Assembly: GCA_023634235.1 (NCBI GenBank)
Contig: JAMKCF010000003.1
Span: 7,260,958 to 7,324,957, forward strand
Length of the DNA: 64,000 nt
Direction: 5' to 3'
Source of the DNA: Pisaster brevispinus
Lineage: Eukaryota > Echinodermata > Asteroidea > Forcipulatida > Asteriidae
Position numbers and translations under genes: made by a program. The notes beneath the pieces were generated by a model. That model had not been told where the DNA came from. It searched no databases and saw nothing but the letters and a program-made list of their open reading frames with translations. Positions 59,901 through 64,000 of this stretch are shown here, piece by piece (the stretch's first letter is position 1; every line of letters begins with the position of its first letter).

Positions 59901-62900
59901 AAACTAGTCCACAATGCCCACAGTGACTATGTCAACACTATCATTGGAGGCAGCTTGACAGAACAACCCAAAAGGTTTTGGTCTTATGTGAAACTAATGA
60001 GGACGGAAAATCTAGGCATACCAACTTTGCCGACTGCAACCAAACTCTGCACCACAGACAGAGACAAAGCGGAAGCTCTGTACAGTCACTTCCAGTCTGT
60101 GTTTACCAAGGAGGAATTACACCAAACCATCCCCGATAAAGGTATCTCTCAATACCCTGCTATATCCAGTCTCTGCATTGGTCAAATAGGTGTTGAAAAA
60201 CAACTTGCATCTCTAAATCCGACCAAAGCATGCAGGCCAGATGAGTTACCACCCAGGCTGTTGAAAACTGTTGAAGACAAACTTGCACCATCTGTAACCT
60301 TTTTGTTCCGACAATCTTCATGATCTTACAACCTTGGCATTGTACCCTCCCAATGGAAACAAGCACTCATAACTGGTATCTACAAAAAAGGTAGTGTTAC
60401 ATATGAAGTGTAGACCTGAGAACAAAAGATATCCAAAAAATGTAGGGAATTGAAACACTATGTGGACTTACACACACGTCCACACAAGTGTTTTTTTTAT
60501 AAGGTCAAAGAAAATGTTTTTTCTGAAGGGCAACAGAACAAAGGAATGTCCACAGAGTGTATGCTACACAAAGCTGTCAGGAACTTTGGTCTGTTCACTT
60601 ATCCATTTGTTGGTTTTCTGTCTTTGCACGTCATCTTTGATGTACTTATTTTCATGTTGTGTTGAGCTGTTGCTATTTTTTTTTCCCATTTTTGATGTTA
60701 GTGTTCCAGTTTCAGCTCTGTATAAAATTGCAGGGAGGATGCATTGGCTACACACTTTTCTTTTCAGGCACATAGGGAGGTTGCCTTTCATGATGGTGCT
60801 GTATCTTTCAAAGGCTCGCCATCAAGGTTTGATTCTTCTTCATATTTCATTGTCTTGGTTCTTGGCTTGTAGGGAGAACTGTTGGCCTAGGGAGATGTAT
60901 TCATCAACCTGTTCTATTGCTGTTCCATTAACTAGTAGAGTACTTGTTTTGGAATTATTGCTGGCCCTGCAATGACCTTTCATACTCATTTTGAGTCCAC
61001 TAATCCTGCTTGCTGAATCCAATTCTTAAAACATTGTCTCAGATCGTTGATGTCGTTGGCTATGATGACTATGTCGGCAGCACATCTGAGATGGCTCATA
61101 TATTCCTTAGGTTGACCAATTTAGTGTTATAAAACTTCCCTCTAAAGCGTCCTGTGAATAGCTTTGGTGAGCCCGTGTGTGTCTGACGAACTACCTTCTT
61201 TATCAGATTTTCTCGCTGTCCTTGTGCATTTTGACAATGTTGTAGCAGTCCAAATGTATCTCTGTAAATCTTGAGGTACTTGACTCCCTGGTCTTCAAGT
61301 GCTGTAAACGTTGCCCAGGTTTCAACAGAATCGAATGACTTCTTGTAGTCCATGAATGCTATAGCGGTATGTTGTATTCTTTCAATTGATTGATGGTGTG
61401 ATGTGTTCTATTGTTGAAAACCCCATTCAGAAGCCTGCATGTTCTCTAGTTGGTTAGTATCCAGTATGTTCTCTAATCTCTTAGTGATGATCTTCATGTA
61501 CAGCTTGTACAGGTTTGAAAAGAGGCTGATGGGACAGGTAGCTTCTTTCCACTGTAATGATACCCTCCCTGATTACATACATGCAGTGTAGAGTTTGGCT
61601 AGGTCTTTGGATATTACATCCCCTCCTTCCTTTATTGTTTCTATGAGCACATTGTAAAGTCTTGGTAAATTTCCTCGCTTCATCTGGTTTACAGTGTGTT
61701 GTAACTGTAAGTCAGATACCTTTGGTATGTTTTCTTGCAGATCCCCCAGTTCTTCAGTTCCTTTATTATTGTTTATAGAATTCTTCTATTCTGTTCAGTA
61801 GGCCTATTTATTTGGTCTTGGTCTGTCCAATTGTGTCAAGAAGTCTCTTCATTTCTTGTTTCCAATATGTTTTCTTTAGGTTTTAGTTTCCCTCAATTGT
61901 ATGTTTGATCATCTTTGTGTTGTAACTCTGTATGTCTTTGCATAATTTTGTCGTTATTGTTTTGCAAGTTTCTGCATATTCAACCTTCTGAATACCTATA
62001 TTCCATCAGCTTTCACGTTCCTCTTTTTTCCATGAGTTTTCTGTTGGAATCCGATATCTTGCTGTCTCTGGTTTTTGGTTTATTCCCTGCTATTTCCATG
62101 GCAATTTTTTGTGTTGTTCAATTAATTGATGATTCCATGTTCAAAGAGTTCTTTCACCCTCTGAAAATTTGTCTGCCAGAAGTTAAAACTGGCTTTTGAG
62201 TGCCAGTTGAAATTCTGTCCTGGTTTCTTTTAGTTTCTCTAGGTTAATGGCTGCTTCGTTTTGGACGTAGCACTTTTTGCCTCTCTAGTGTAGTGTTGAT
62301 TCTTATCTTGCCTAGTACCATTCAGTGGTCGATTCCTACATTCACCTTGTTGACTGTTTTTACTTTGTTTTTTATGTAGCCATCTGAGCTTTTCCAGGTC
62401 CATTTTCTGGCTGTTCCTTTTTTGAAGAAAGTGTTCCATTATTTTCATTTTGTTGCTGAAGGCAAATTCAACAAGTCGGTCGCTCCTGGCATTTCTTTGC
62501 ATTGAACAATCTGTCGTAAAGTTTTTAATCTTTGGTCCATCTTGTAGCTTACAGCACATTTTATTAAAAAAACGTGATCTTTAACTTTTACTTCCGGTAC
62601 GCACAGGACATGCAGGAAGCTAAACAATTTAAAAACCATATCTCCTGAACCACATGTCATAACAGCAAGTTCAAAGAGTTCCTTTGGGTATTACGACCAA
62701 ACTCAACATAACTATTGAGTATAATGACATGTCGGTTTTTGTTTTTATTTTTTTCAACAACCGCTTTGTTGCTTTACAAACAAATGTCTAGTTCAAATTT
62801 TGTATCTCTTGATTTTCACTCATATCTGTGGCAGGTGTTCGTTTAAACCTTTTATTTCAGATAGGTTTCCTGTGATGCTTTTATGAACCAGGAAGCCGAC

Positions 62901-64000
62901 TTGTGTTTCACTTTCGTCCTTCAGTCCTATGTGGTAGACACTGTTACCACTTTATAGTTCTGTGTATTGTTCACCTCGTCTGTGAACTTTGCCCAGCCCA
63001 ATGATATCCCACTTTATTTCTTCTAATTCACCTGCTAGTTCCATTAGTCTCTCTTCCTGCAACAGTGATCTCACATAATATATTGTGATGTTCAGGTTCC
63101 ATTGGTTGGCTGTCCTAACCCAGGGATTTTTAGCATCCCCTACTCCTTGCTTTGTCACAGCGTCACTTTGGTTCAGAGAAAAAGAGCTGCTGAGAACCAA
63201 AGCCTTGGCTTATTTGTGTCTATCGTGTTGGTTTGGTGAGGCCTACCCTTCCAGTGGACTGTTCACGTAATTAGGCACAACATTGCAGTCCAGCGGAACG
63301 TTCTTGTGGTTCACAGGATTGCAGACATATGCCCGCAAGAATGTTTCTTCATGCCTATAACTTGCCCAACTTTTGAGACGCTCCCTTAATTACATGGTTT
63401 CTCCTCAAACCACACTTGATTATATTCACACCATTCAAAATATTTCAAATCCTACTGCTGCTCTAAAGACAGAATAACTTACCAATGACTTTGGTGGTTG
63501 ATTCCTGACAAAACATCACTGATTCTACAATCTTATGCATGTTTTCTACTCGATCCATCGATGCCCCCTTAACCTTCGCATCATTCACAAGATGTTCTGC
63601 AAACAAACAGAGCAAACTCTTAATCACGGAAGAAGAAAAGGAAAAATGTCCCCAATTCTGTAGCATTTTCCTACATTAATATGAATGGTCTGTCCTCCTG
63701 GTAACAACATTGCGAGGAAAATGGGGAAATGAGGAAGGATATATTTATTGTCAAGAGTGTCCCAACCATTTCGCTGGGATAGTCTGAGTTCATCTATACA
63801 GCCTTTATTGAAGGTGGACAAACTTGGGAGCAGCAGACTAGTGTCATGTGTCCAAACCATTTTTGTCCAGTCTTATTCAGTCTGTTTGAGAGATAACTAG
63901 CACAGATTATGTCTACCGGAGTTGGAGGAAAAACTTGGATTAATTATTTAATTCTGAATTTTTCCTTACCAGCCTGCTCAGCAAAATGTTGAACTTTCAA
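29899..64000 (-). CDS. GLE1: GLE1 RNA export mediator, C-terminal part in 11 exons (5' end beyond window)
   Basis: GLE1 sits on the cytoplasmic face of the nuclear pore. With inositol hexakisphosphate it activates the DEAD-box ATPase DDX19/Dbp5 so that mRNPs are released during export. The join is 63970-64000+, 63483-63596, 54633-54776, 50805-50917, 50369-50581, 44831-45021, 40124-40253, 34670-34771, 34285-34367, 30901-30964 and 29899-29967. It gives 417 codons plus a stop in one continuous frame. Hallmarks match known GLE1 proteins: an [12 protein letters not shown] coiled-coil segment, the [12 protein letters not shown] start of the conserved C-terminal domain, FPNAAVAV...[67 protein letters not shown] and a final DFWRT. 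Vertebrate GLE1 is about 700 residues, so the N-terminal part lies outside. All introns are GT-AG. Intron sizes run from 223 bp to 8.7 kb and the large ones are filled with repeats. Confidence 0.93.
29968..30900 (-). other. GLE1: GLE1 last intron
   Basis: A 933-bp GT-AG intron, AT-rich, with no recognisable repeat or gene. Confidence 0.8.
30901..30964 (-). CDS. GLE1: GLE1 exon
   Basis: 64 nt, phase 2 in and phase 0 out, from TTTTTAG to GTGAGT. It completes FPK and encodes [20 protein letters not shown] plus E, matching the IEA....G...RLK.FLE block near the GLE1 C-terminus. Confidence 0.92.
31450..33640 (-). pseudogene. Decayed large-ORF mobile-like gene of a recurrent metazoan family
   Basis: Reading the minus strand across frameshifts and stops gives an ordered series. 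[20 protein letters not shown] and [20 protein letters not shown] then HGAAMAIY come from 33.6-33.4 kb. A leucine-rich middle is at 33.2-33.0 kb and [14 protein letters not shown] near 32.57 kb. [15 protein letters not shown] plus FFAHDKLG is near 32.35 kb. [20 protein letters not shown] plus NPIARTKFF is at 32.2-32.1 kb. [16 protein letters not shown] is near 31.9 kb. Long multicopy ORFs with these strings occur in many invertebrate genomes and behave like mobile genes; this is from memory and I cannot name the function. Multiple stops make this a relic in the GLE1 intron 30965-34284. Confidence 0.6.
33760..34115. repeat. Two-copy tandem repeat with GGCCATTTTG...CAAGATGGCC palindromes
   Basis: Two units of about 165-170 bp share TTATTTCATGGGTAAATGT-like, AGTCAC/AGCCAC, CCAAAGTTA and a terminal GGCCATTTTGAAATCCAAG-ATGGCC palindrome (33904-33931 and 34055-34086). 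It lies in a GLE1 intron. Confidence 0.65.
34285..34367 (-). CDS. GLE1: GLE1 exon with [14 protein letters not shown]...NYFPK
   Basis: 83 nt, phase 0 in and phase 2 out. It encodes [20 protein letters not shown] and LQTNYFPK. It contains an internal TATG-GTAAGCAG-TTT that imitates a donor and acceptor. Reading through it is in frame and gives the conserved GLE1 residues, so it is exonic. Confidence 0.9.
34670..34771 (-). CDS. GLE1: GLE1 exon with [16 protein letters not shown] motif
   Basis: 102 nt, phase 0 at both ends, from TTTCAG to GTAAGT. It encodes [20 protein letters not shown] and [14 protein letters not shown]. The neighbouring intron is only 302 bp. Confidence 0.94.
35080..35300 (+). 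pseudogene. Penelope-like reverse transcriptase fragment
   Basis: About 45 codons read [37 protein letters not shown]. The YSQALR.RRICS signature is typical of Penelope-like and related GIY-YIG retroelements. It runs into the 42-bp minisatellite. Confidence 0.55.
35317..36410. repeat. 42-bp minisatellite, about 26 copies
   Basis: The unit is GAGTCTGGGTTGAAACAATC, CTCTCCAGTGGCTTGTCAAGAA. Because 42 is divisible by three it stays open for long stretches in forward and reverse frames (14-residue repeats such as [14 protein letters not shown]). Units become more divergent towards the right. A block of about 166 bp is itself duplicated (36051 and 36217 regions). It is intronic to GLE1 and not part of the GLE1 frame, so coding is unlikely. 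Confidence 0.88.
36420..37734. other. Intronic DNA, nothing supported
   Basis: No gene, repeat array or element end was recognised in this part of the GLE1 intron. Confidence 0.5.
37735..38345. repeat. 21-bp minisatellite, clean part 37960-38345
   Basis: The clean part repeats TTCGTTCCCTCAAGGTATACT (21 bp) with variants about 18 times. The left portion (37735-37960) is an older, more diverged version. Divisibility by three explains the RYTFVPS-like chance ORF. Confidence 0.8.
38461..38540 (-). repeat. tRNA-like SINE head, minus copy
   Basis: The minus strand has an A box (TGGTCTAGTTGG) and a perfect B box (GGTTCGAATCC) with a GTGGG/CCCAC T-stem. The anticodon stem does not pair properly and the acceptor stem is imperfect, so it is a tRNA-derived repeat rather than a working tRNA. 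It is flanked by CAGACATATTAC. Confidence 0.7.
38655..38745 (+). repeat. tRNA-like SINE head, plus copy
   Basis: An inverted near-identical copy of the previous feature. It has the same A box, B box with one change (GGTTTGAATCC) and trailing ACCCGAGTAATATGTCTGTG. Each copy is preceded by the same 35-bp direct repeat (TAGATGTTAATTTTGCATCG..., about 38340 and 38598). Confidence 0.7.
38750..40123. other. Intronic DNA, nothing supported
   Basis: AT-rich sequence between the tRNA-like repeats and a GLE1 exon; no features recognised. Confidence 0.5.
40124..40253 (-). CDS. GLE1: GLE1 exon with [14 protein letters not shown] motif
   Basis: 130 nt, phase 2 in and phase 0 out. It encodes [33 protein letters not shown] and [10 protein letters not shown]. 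The KRMSG..RLYAAI block is strongly conserved in metazoan GLE1. Confidence 0.94.
40950..41805 (-). mobile_element. Helentron-like element, minus strand, with decayed 5' hairpin
   Basis: On the minus strand the right edge reads AGGTGTTTGTGCAACCTCGC then GAACATCT, a decayed 5' hairpin (about 41770-41803). A T-rich run and a CTTCTGCTTCCTCTTCC leader follow. The body has family strings (CATCATCATGATGTCATT, AGGAGTTATGAATT, GTCAAATTGGGGTCA). The 3' end is not clear. Confidence 0.55.
42114..42185 (+). repeat. tRNA-derived SINE head with T-run
   Basis: A 72-nt cloverleaf-like sequence. Acceptor GGCTGGA/TCCAGTC pairs with one wobble, and the D arm TAGCTCAGTTGATAGAGC is normal. The anticodon arm is CCGGT-ACGTTAA-TCCGG with GTT at the anticodon position. 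The T-stem has a mismatch (GTTGG/CCCGC) and position 33 is C instead of T. A run of T follows at 42188. Another copy with the same tail (TTCAAACCCAAAT) occurs at 49870-49950. It is best read as a SINE head or tRNA-Asn-like relic. Confidence 0.6.
42230..42700 (-). repeat. Helentron-family fragment, minus strand
   Basis: It contains TTCCAGGTTTCAACCGGAAG, ACAAGGTCAAAATGG, TTCATGAGTTATGATT and CACCTGATGACGTCATCATG, the reverse of the standard unit. It has no complete ends. Confidence 0.6.
42890..42942. repeat. Two tandem perfect 22-nt hairpins
   Basis: AGTGTTTGTAG-AAACAAACACT occurs twice (42890-42911 and 42921-42942), separated by CTAGAGTTT. They resemble terminal hairpins of the Helentron-like family with a different arm sequence. 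Confidence 0.75.
43030..43465. repeat. Tandem repeat, ~170-bp unit, about 3 copies
   Basis: Each unit has AAGGTGACTTCACATGGCAC, TTGATAACGTC, AACAGGACCTTAA, CCCGGCTTGAA and TTTCAGCTTGATC in the same order, with moderate divergence. Confidence 0.7.
43830..44232 (-). mobile_element. Helentron-like element, minus strand, 5' part
   Basis: The body contains AACTTCCGTTATGAACCGGA and AAGTCAAGGTCAAATGGGGT. The 5' end (right) has CTTTTTCTTCTCG and a diverged hairpin AGGTATTCGGGC...CACACACCT at about 44201-44230. Confidence 0.55.
44831..45021 (-). CDS. GLE1: GLE1 exon with [13 protein letters not shown] motif
   Basis: 191 nt, phase 0 in and phase 2 out, from ACACAG to GTATGT. It encodes [20 protein letters not shown], then [28 protein letters not shown] and NEDYYK. 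The LAH..KCP..VP block is one of the most diagnostic in the family. Confidence 0.94.
45085..45870 (-). mobile_element. Two abutting Helentron-like fragments, minus strand
   Basis: On the minus strand a 3' end reading ATTTCTAG (CTAG at 45232-45235) is followed at once by TTTTTTACTTCTTCC, a family leader. This is the same tail-to-head junction as in the large plus-strand array. The body to the right contains ACTTCCAGTTTTGACTGG and CAAGGTTAAATGAGG. Confidence 0.55.
46230..46820 (-). repeat. Helentron-family fragment, minus strand
   Basis: It includes GTGTGGTTCAGGAGTTATGA, CGAAGTCAAGGTCAAATTC, GAACTGGAAGCCAGGGTTAA, and towards the right the GTAGCGAGCGATGCCAGTAT block. That block matches the opposite-strand sequence near 3345-3375. 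Confidence 0.6.
46830..48363 (+). mobile_element. GC-rich retroposon-like block ending in poly(A)
   Basis: A sharp switch to GC-rich sequence with overlapping short ORFs on both strands ends at a run of about ten A (48354-48363), as expected of a retroposed copy on the plus strand. It contains GAGTAACGGCGAG (47132) and GGACGTAACTATTGCC (47173), which look like short pieces of large-subunit rRNA. Neither is long enough to call rRNA. No RT or endonuclease motif was found. It could be a LINE 5' region or a SINE-like composite. Confidence 0.45.
48785..49390 (-). pseudogene. CR1/L2-type LINE, 3' end
   Basis: The minus-strand frame reads [40 protein letters not shown], then [24 protein letters not shown] sequence and [17 protein letters not shown]...[11 protein letters not shown] before a stop at about 49013. 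This is the C-terminal tail of a jockey-superfamily reverse transcriptase. A short 3' UTR ends in GCGCTTTATAAG and an (ATT)n tail. A stop at 49391-49393 marks the left limit, so the copy is 5'-truncated. Confidence 0.75.
49870..49950 (-). repeat. tRNA-derived SINE copy, minus strand
   Basis: The minus strand reads ...GGTCATTGGTTCAAGTTCCG, CTCCAGTCAATTTTCTTCTT, CAAACCCAAAT. It shares the B box, the CTCCAGTCA acceptor end and the tail with 42114-42210, so these are two copies of one family. Confidence 0.6.
50369..50581 (-). CDS. GLE1: GLE1 exon, start of conserved C-terminal domain
   Basis: 213 nt, phase 0 in and out. It encodes [20 protein letters not shown] and onward to [21 protein letters not shown]. 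The order KK..DL, IS, KI..L..LL.G, G..VSV, F....LAEK is that of the GLE1 domain which contacts DDX19. Confidence 0.92.
50805..50917 (-). CDS. GLE1: GLE1 exon
   Basis: 113 nt, phase 1 in and phase 0 out. It encodes [20 protein letters not shown] and onward to FTETNDAQ. It aligns with the W/Y-containing helical stretch just before the KK...DL motif of vertebrate GLE1, and the exon end falls at the equivalent place. Confidence 0.85.
51310..51579 (+). pseudogene. Penelope-like element, GIY-YIG endonuclease fragment
   Basis: The frame reads [49 protein letters not shown] and [20 protein letters not shown] plus NINTGVK then a stop. R..RE..WI..L.T..P..LN is the end of the GIY-YIG domain in Penelope-like elements. 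An in-frame stop just upstream shows it is a truncated relic. Confidence 0.7.
51893..52682 (-). mobile_element. Nearly complete Helentron-like element, minus strand
   Basis: The left side (3' end on the minus strand) has CATGAACACCTTG, a GTTTTTGTAGTAAAC stem region and no clean CTAG at the expected place. The right side has the full 5' hairpin AGGTGTTCGTGCA/TGCACGAACACCT (52650-52680), then ACAGAACAAAAACA reading as the usual spacer, and a CTTCTTCC-type leader. At about 0.8 kb it is a compact copy with most landmarks. Confidence 0.62.
52744..52762. repeat. 19-nt G run
   Basis: An uninterrupted run of 19 G. A second run of 17 G is at 55271-55287. Lengths of such runs are often assembly-uncertain. 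Confidence 0.8.
52763..53780. other. Intronic DNA, nothing clear
   Basis: No gene recognised in this part of the GLE1 intron. A short CAGACAGACAG run (53232-53242) is the only low-complexity feature. Confidence 0.45.
53781..54205 (+). mobile_element. tRNA(Ser/Leu)-derived SINE with conserved central domain and (TTA)n tail
   Basis: The head (53781-53865) folds as a long-variable-arm tRNA. It has acceptor GTCGTGG/CCGTGAC, A box TGGCCGAGTGG and perfect B box GGTTCGAATCC. The central domain (53875-54020: GAGCAAGACACTTTACCGC, GGATGGGACGTAAAGCCGTT, AAAGAACCCAGTGCACTT) is the type shared by many deuterostome SINEs. The tail (CGCTATATAAGACTTC then TTA repeats) resembles the 3' ends of the CR1/L2-like LINEs nearby, its likely source of retrotransposition machinery. 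Confidence 0.85.
54633..54776 (-). CDS. GLE1: GLE1 exon (coiled coil and linker)
   Basis: 144 nt, phase 1 in and out, bounded by AATTTAG and GTACTC. It encodes [20 protein letters not shown] and an Ala/Gln-rich run, then a polar linker ending CQKDNDIT. This matches the end of the coiled coil before the conserved C-terminal domain. The upstream intron is the largest (8.7 kb). Confidence 0.75.
55100..55440. repeat. Degenerate ~115-bp tandem repeat, about 2-3 copies
   Basis: Shared blocks in order: ACCAAGTTTGGAGATAATATG, GTCCTAGTCGAGGTATT or CATCTCAAGTTATCAAT, TTTTAGCCATAATGACCTTG and ACATTTGAC. Confidence 0.65.
55440..56936. mobile_element. Candidate hAT-like element with GAGACC-repeat ends
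   Basis: CAGTGTTGTAG (55440-55450) and its complement CTACAACACTG (56926-56936) face each other. Both are followed inward by GAGACC hexamer repeats (55455-55590 and 56770-56925). CAGTG ends suit hAT elements. No matching 8-bp flank was found, and the two ends could come from different copies. A fold-back MITE (56432-56568) lies inside. Confidence 0.45.
56432..56568. mobile_element. Short fold-back MITE (TTTCAC ends), second copy
   Basis: It begins AGGGTGGATTTCACAAAGAG and ends with the near complement CTTTGTGAAATCGACCCCT. Inverted AGGACTAGTCC-like blocks lie inside. It is the same family as 21917-22085. Confidence 0.7.
57620..60395 (-). pseudogene. CR1/jockey-type LINE with 5' inversion, interrupted by another LINE
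   Basis: The minus strand from about 59580 down carries reverse transcriptase: [61 protein letters not shown], and LFADDSIL with the catalytic FADD. At 58770 it reads [10 protein letters not shown], and after a gap caused by the insertion at 57898-58731 it resumes [20 protein letters not shown]. The segment 59583-60392 is the part that normally precedes the RT core ([33 protein letters not shown]) but lies on the plus strand, so it is inverted. Several stops and frameshifts are present. It lies in the largest GLE1 intron. Confidence 0.8.
57898..58731 (+). mobile_element. 5'-truncated CR1/L2-type LINE inserted in the older LINE
   Basis: It encodes the C-terminal RT region: [90 protein letters not shown]. 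Frameshifted remnants follow ([22 protein letters not shown]). It ends in AAGGCGCTTTATAAATATC and a (TTA)n tail. TAGGGTGT flanks both sides (57890-57897 and 58732-58739). Confidence 0.85.
60560..63230 (-). pseudogene. RTE-like LINE remnant
   Basis: In minus-strand order: endonuclease start ([42 protein letters not shown]; 63200-62952), endonuclease middle ([20 protein letters not shown]; about 62890), endonuclease end ([27 protein letters not shown]; about 62490-62410). RT comes next ([44 protein letters not shown]; about 61350-61140). The C-terminal region follows ([56 protein letters not shown]; 61020-60570). It has many stops, and the FADD region is not clearly preserved. A Helentron-like fragment interrupts the endonuclease. 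Confidence 0.78.
62565..62791 (+). mobile_element. Helentron-like 3' fragment inside the RTE-like LINE
   Basis: It contains ACTTTTACTTCCGGTACGC, ATATCTCCTGAACCACATGT and, at the right end, a TTTGTTG/CAAACAAA stem, TGT and CTAG (62788-62791) followed by T. Endonuclease reading (KIKRYKI) stops at its right edge. Confidence 0.65.
63483..63596 (-). CDS. GLE1: GLE1 exon (central coiled-coil region)
   Basis: A 114-nt exon between TTTGCAG and GTAAGT, phase 1 in and phase 1 out. It encodes [20 protein letters not shown] and onward to TTKVI. The sequence is helical and weakly conserved, as in the central part of GLE1. Frame continuity with both neighbours is the main evidence. Confidence 0.65.
63970..64000 (-). 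CDS. GLE1: GLE1 exon at window edge (partial)
   Basis: It encodes KVQHFAEQA plus one base, ending at a GTAAGG donor. It is open to the window edge. The phase-1 end joins correctly to the next exon 373 bp on. The assignment depends on this continuity and on coiled-coil character rather than a diagnostic motif. Confidence 0.6.

Noticed and set aside
60460..60975. 171-codon plus-strand ORF
   Set aside because: It is antisense to the RTE-like reverse transcriptase C-terminal region and has no independent support.

Overview
The window looks like an AT-rich nuclear chromosome segment from a marine deuterostome invertebrate, most likely an echinoderm. The class and species are inference. Support for a eukaryote: split genes with GT-AG introns, several non-LTR retrotransposon lineages, Penelope-like fragments, tRNA-derived SINEs with (TTA)n tails, MITEs, and one scaffold gap (100 N, 3185-3284). 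No bacterial, plasmid or phage features are present.

Host genes. (1) The first exons of a secreted or membrane protein with a signal peptide and a PAN/Apple domain lie at 249-1412 (+). (2) The C-terminal 417 codons of GLE1, the IP6-dependent mRNA-export factor, lie on the minus strand in eleven exons from 64000 (continuing past the edge) down to a stop at 29899. Every GLE1 junction has GT/AG signals and the reading phase carries through all eleven exons. The two genes converge.

Region by region. 1.4-3.2 kb: intron or intergenic DNA with a GC-richer insert running into the gap. 3.3-22.2 kb: a head-to-tail series of about nine related mobile units. Each right end reads CGAACACC, then a small hairpin, then CTAG followed by T. 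Left ends carry AGGTGTTCG hairpins. I interpret these as Helentron-type non-autonomous rolling-circle elements (HINE-like) filled with internal repeats. Those repeats contain inverted ACCGGAAGT sites, TGACGTCA palindromes and TGACCTTGA motifs. 22-25.4 kb: decayed copies of the same family and unassigned DNA. 25.4-27.3 kb: a degenerate satellite of about 90 bp period. 28.1-29.1 kb: a 125-nt hairpin and a TIR-bounded minisatellite element. 29.9-64 kb: GLE1, whose introns hold a decayed large-ORF pseudogene (31.4-33.6 kb), a 42-bp minisatellite (35.3-36.4 kb), a 21-bp minisatellite (37.7-38.3 kb), tRNA-like SINE pieces, minus-strand copies of the Helentron-like family, a GC-rich retroposon-like block (46.8-48.4 kb), and LINE and Penelope fragments. 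The 57.6-63.2 kb interval is a stack of retrotransposons: a 5'-inverted LINE with a second LINE inserted in it (8-bp target duplication), next to an RTE-like LINE that itself holds a Helentron-like fragment.

I found no autonomous Helentron (Rep/helicase), no intact retrotransposon and no convincing functional tRNA. Assignments rest on reading the sequence and family knowledge; no database search was possible.
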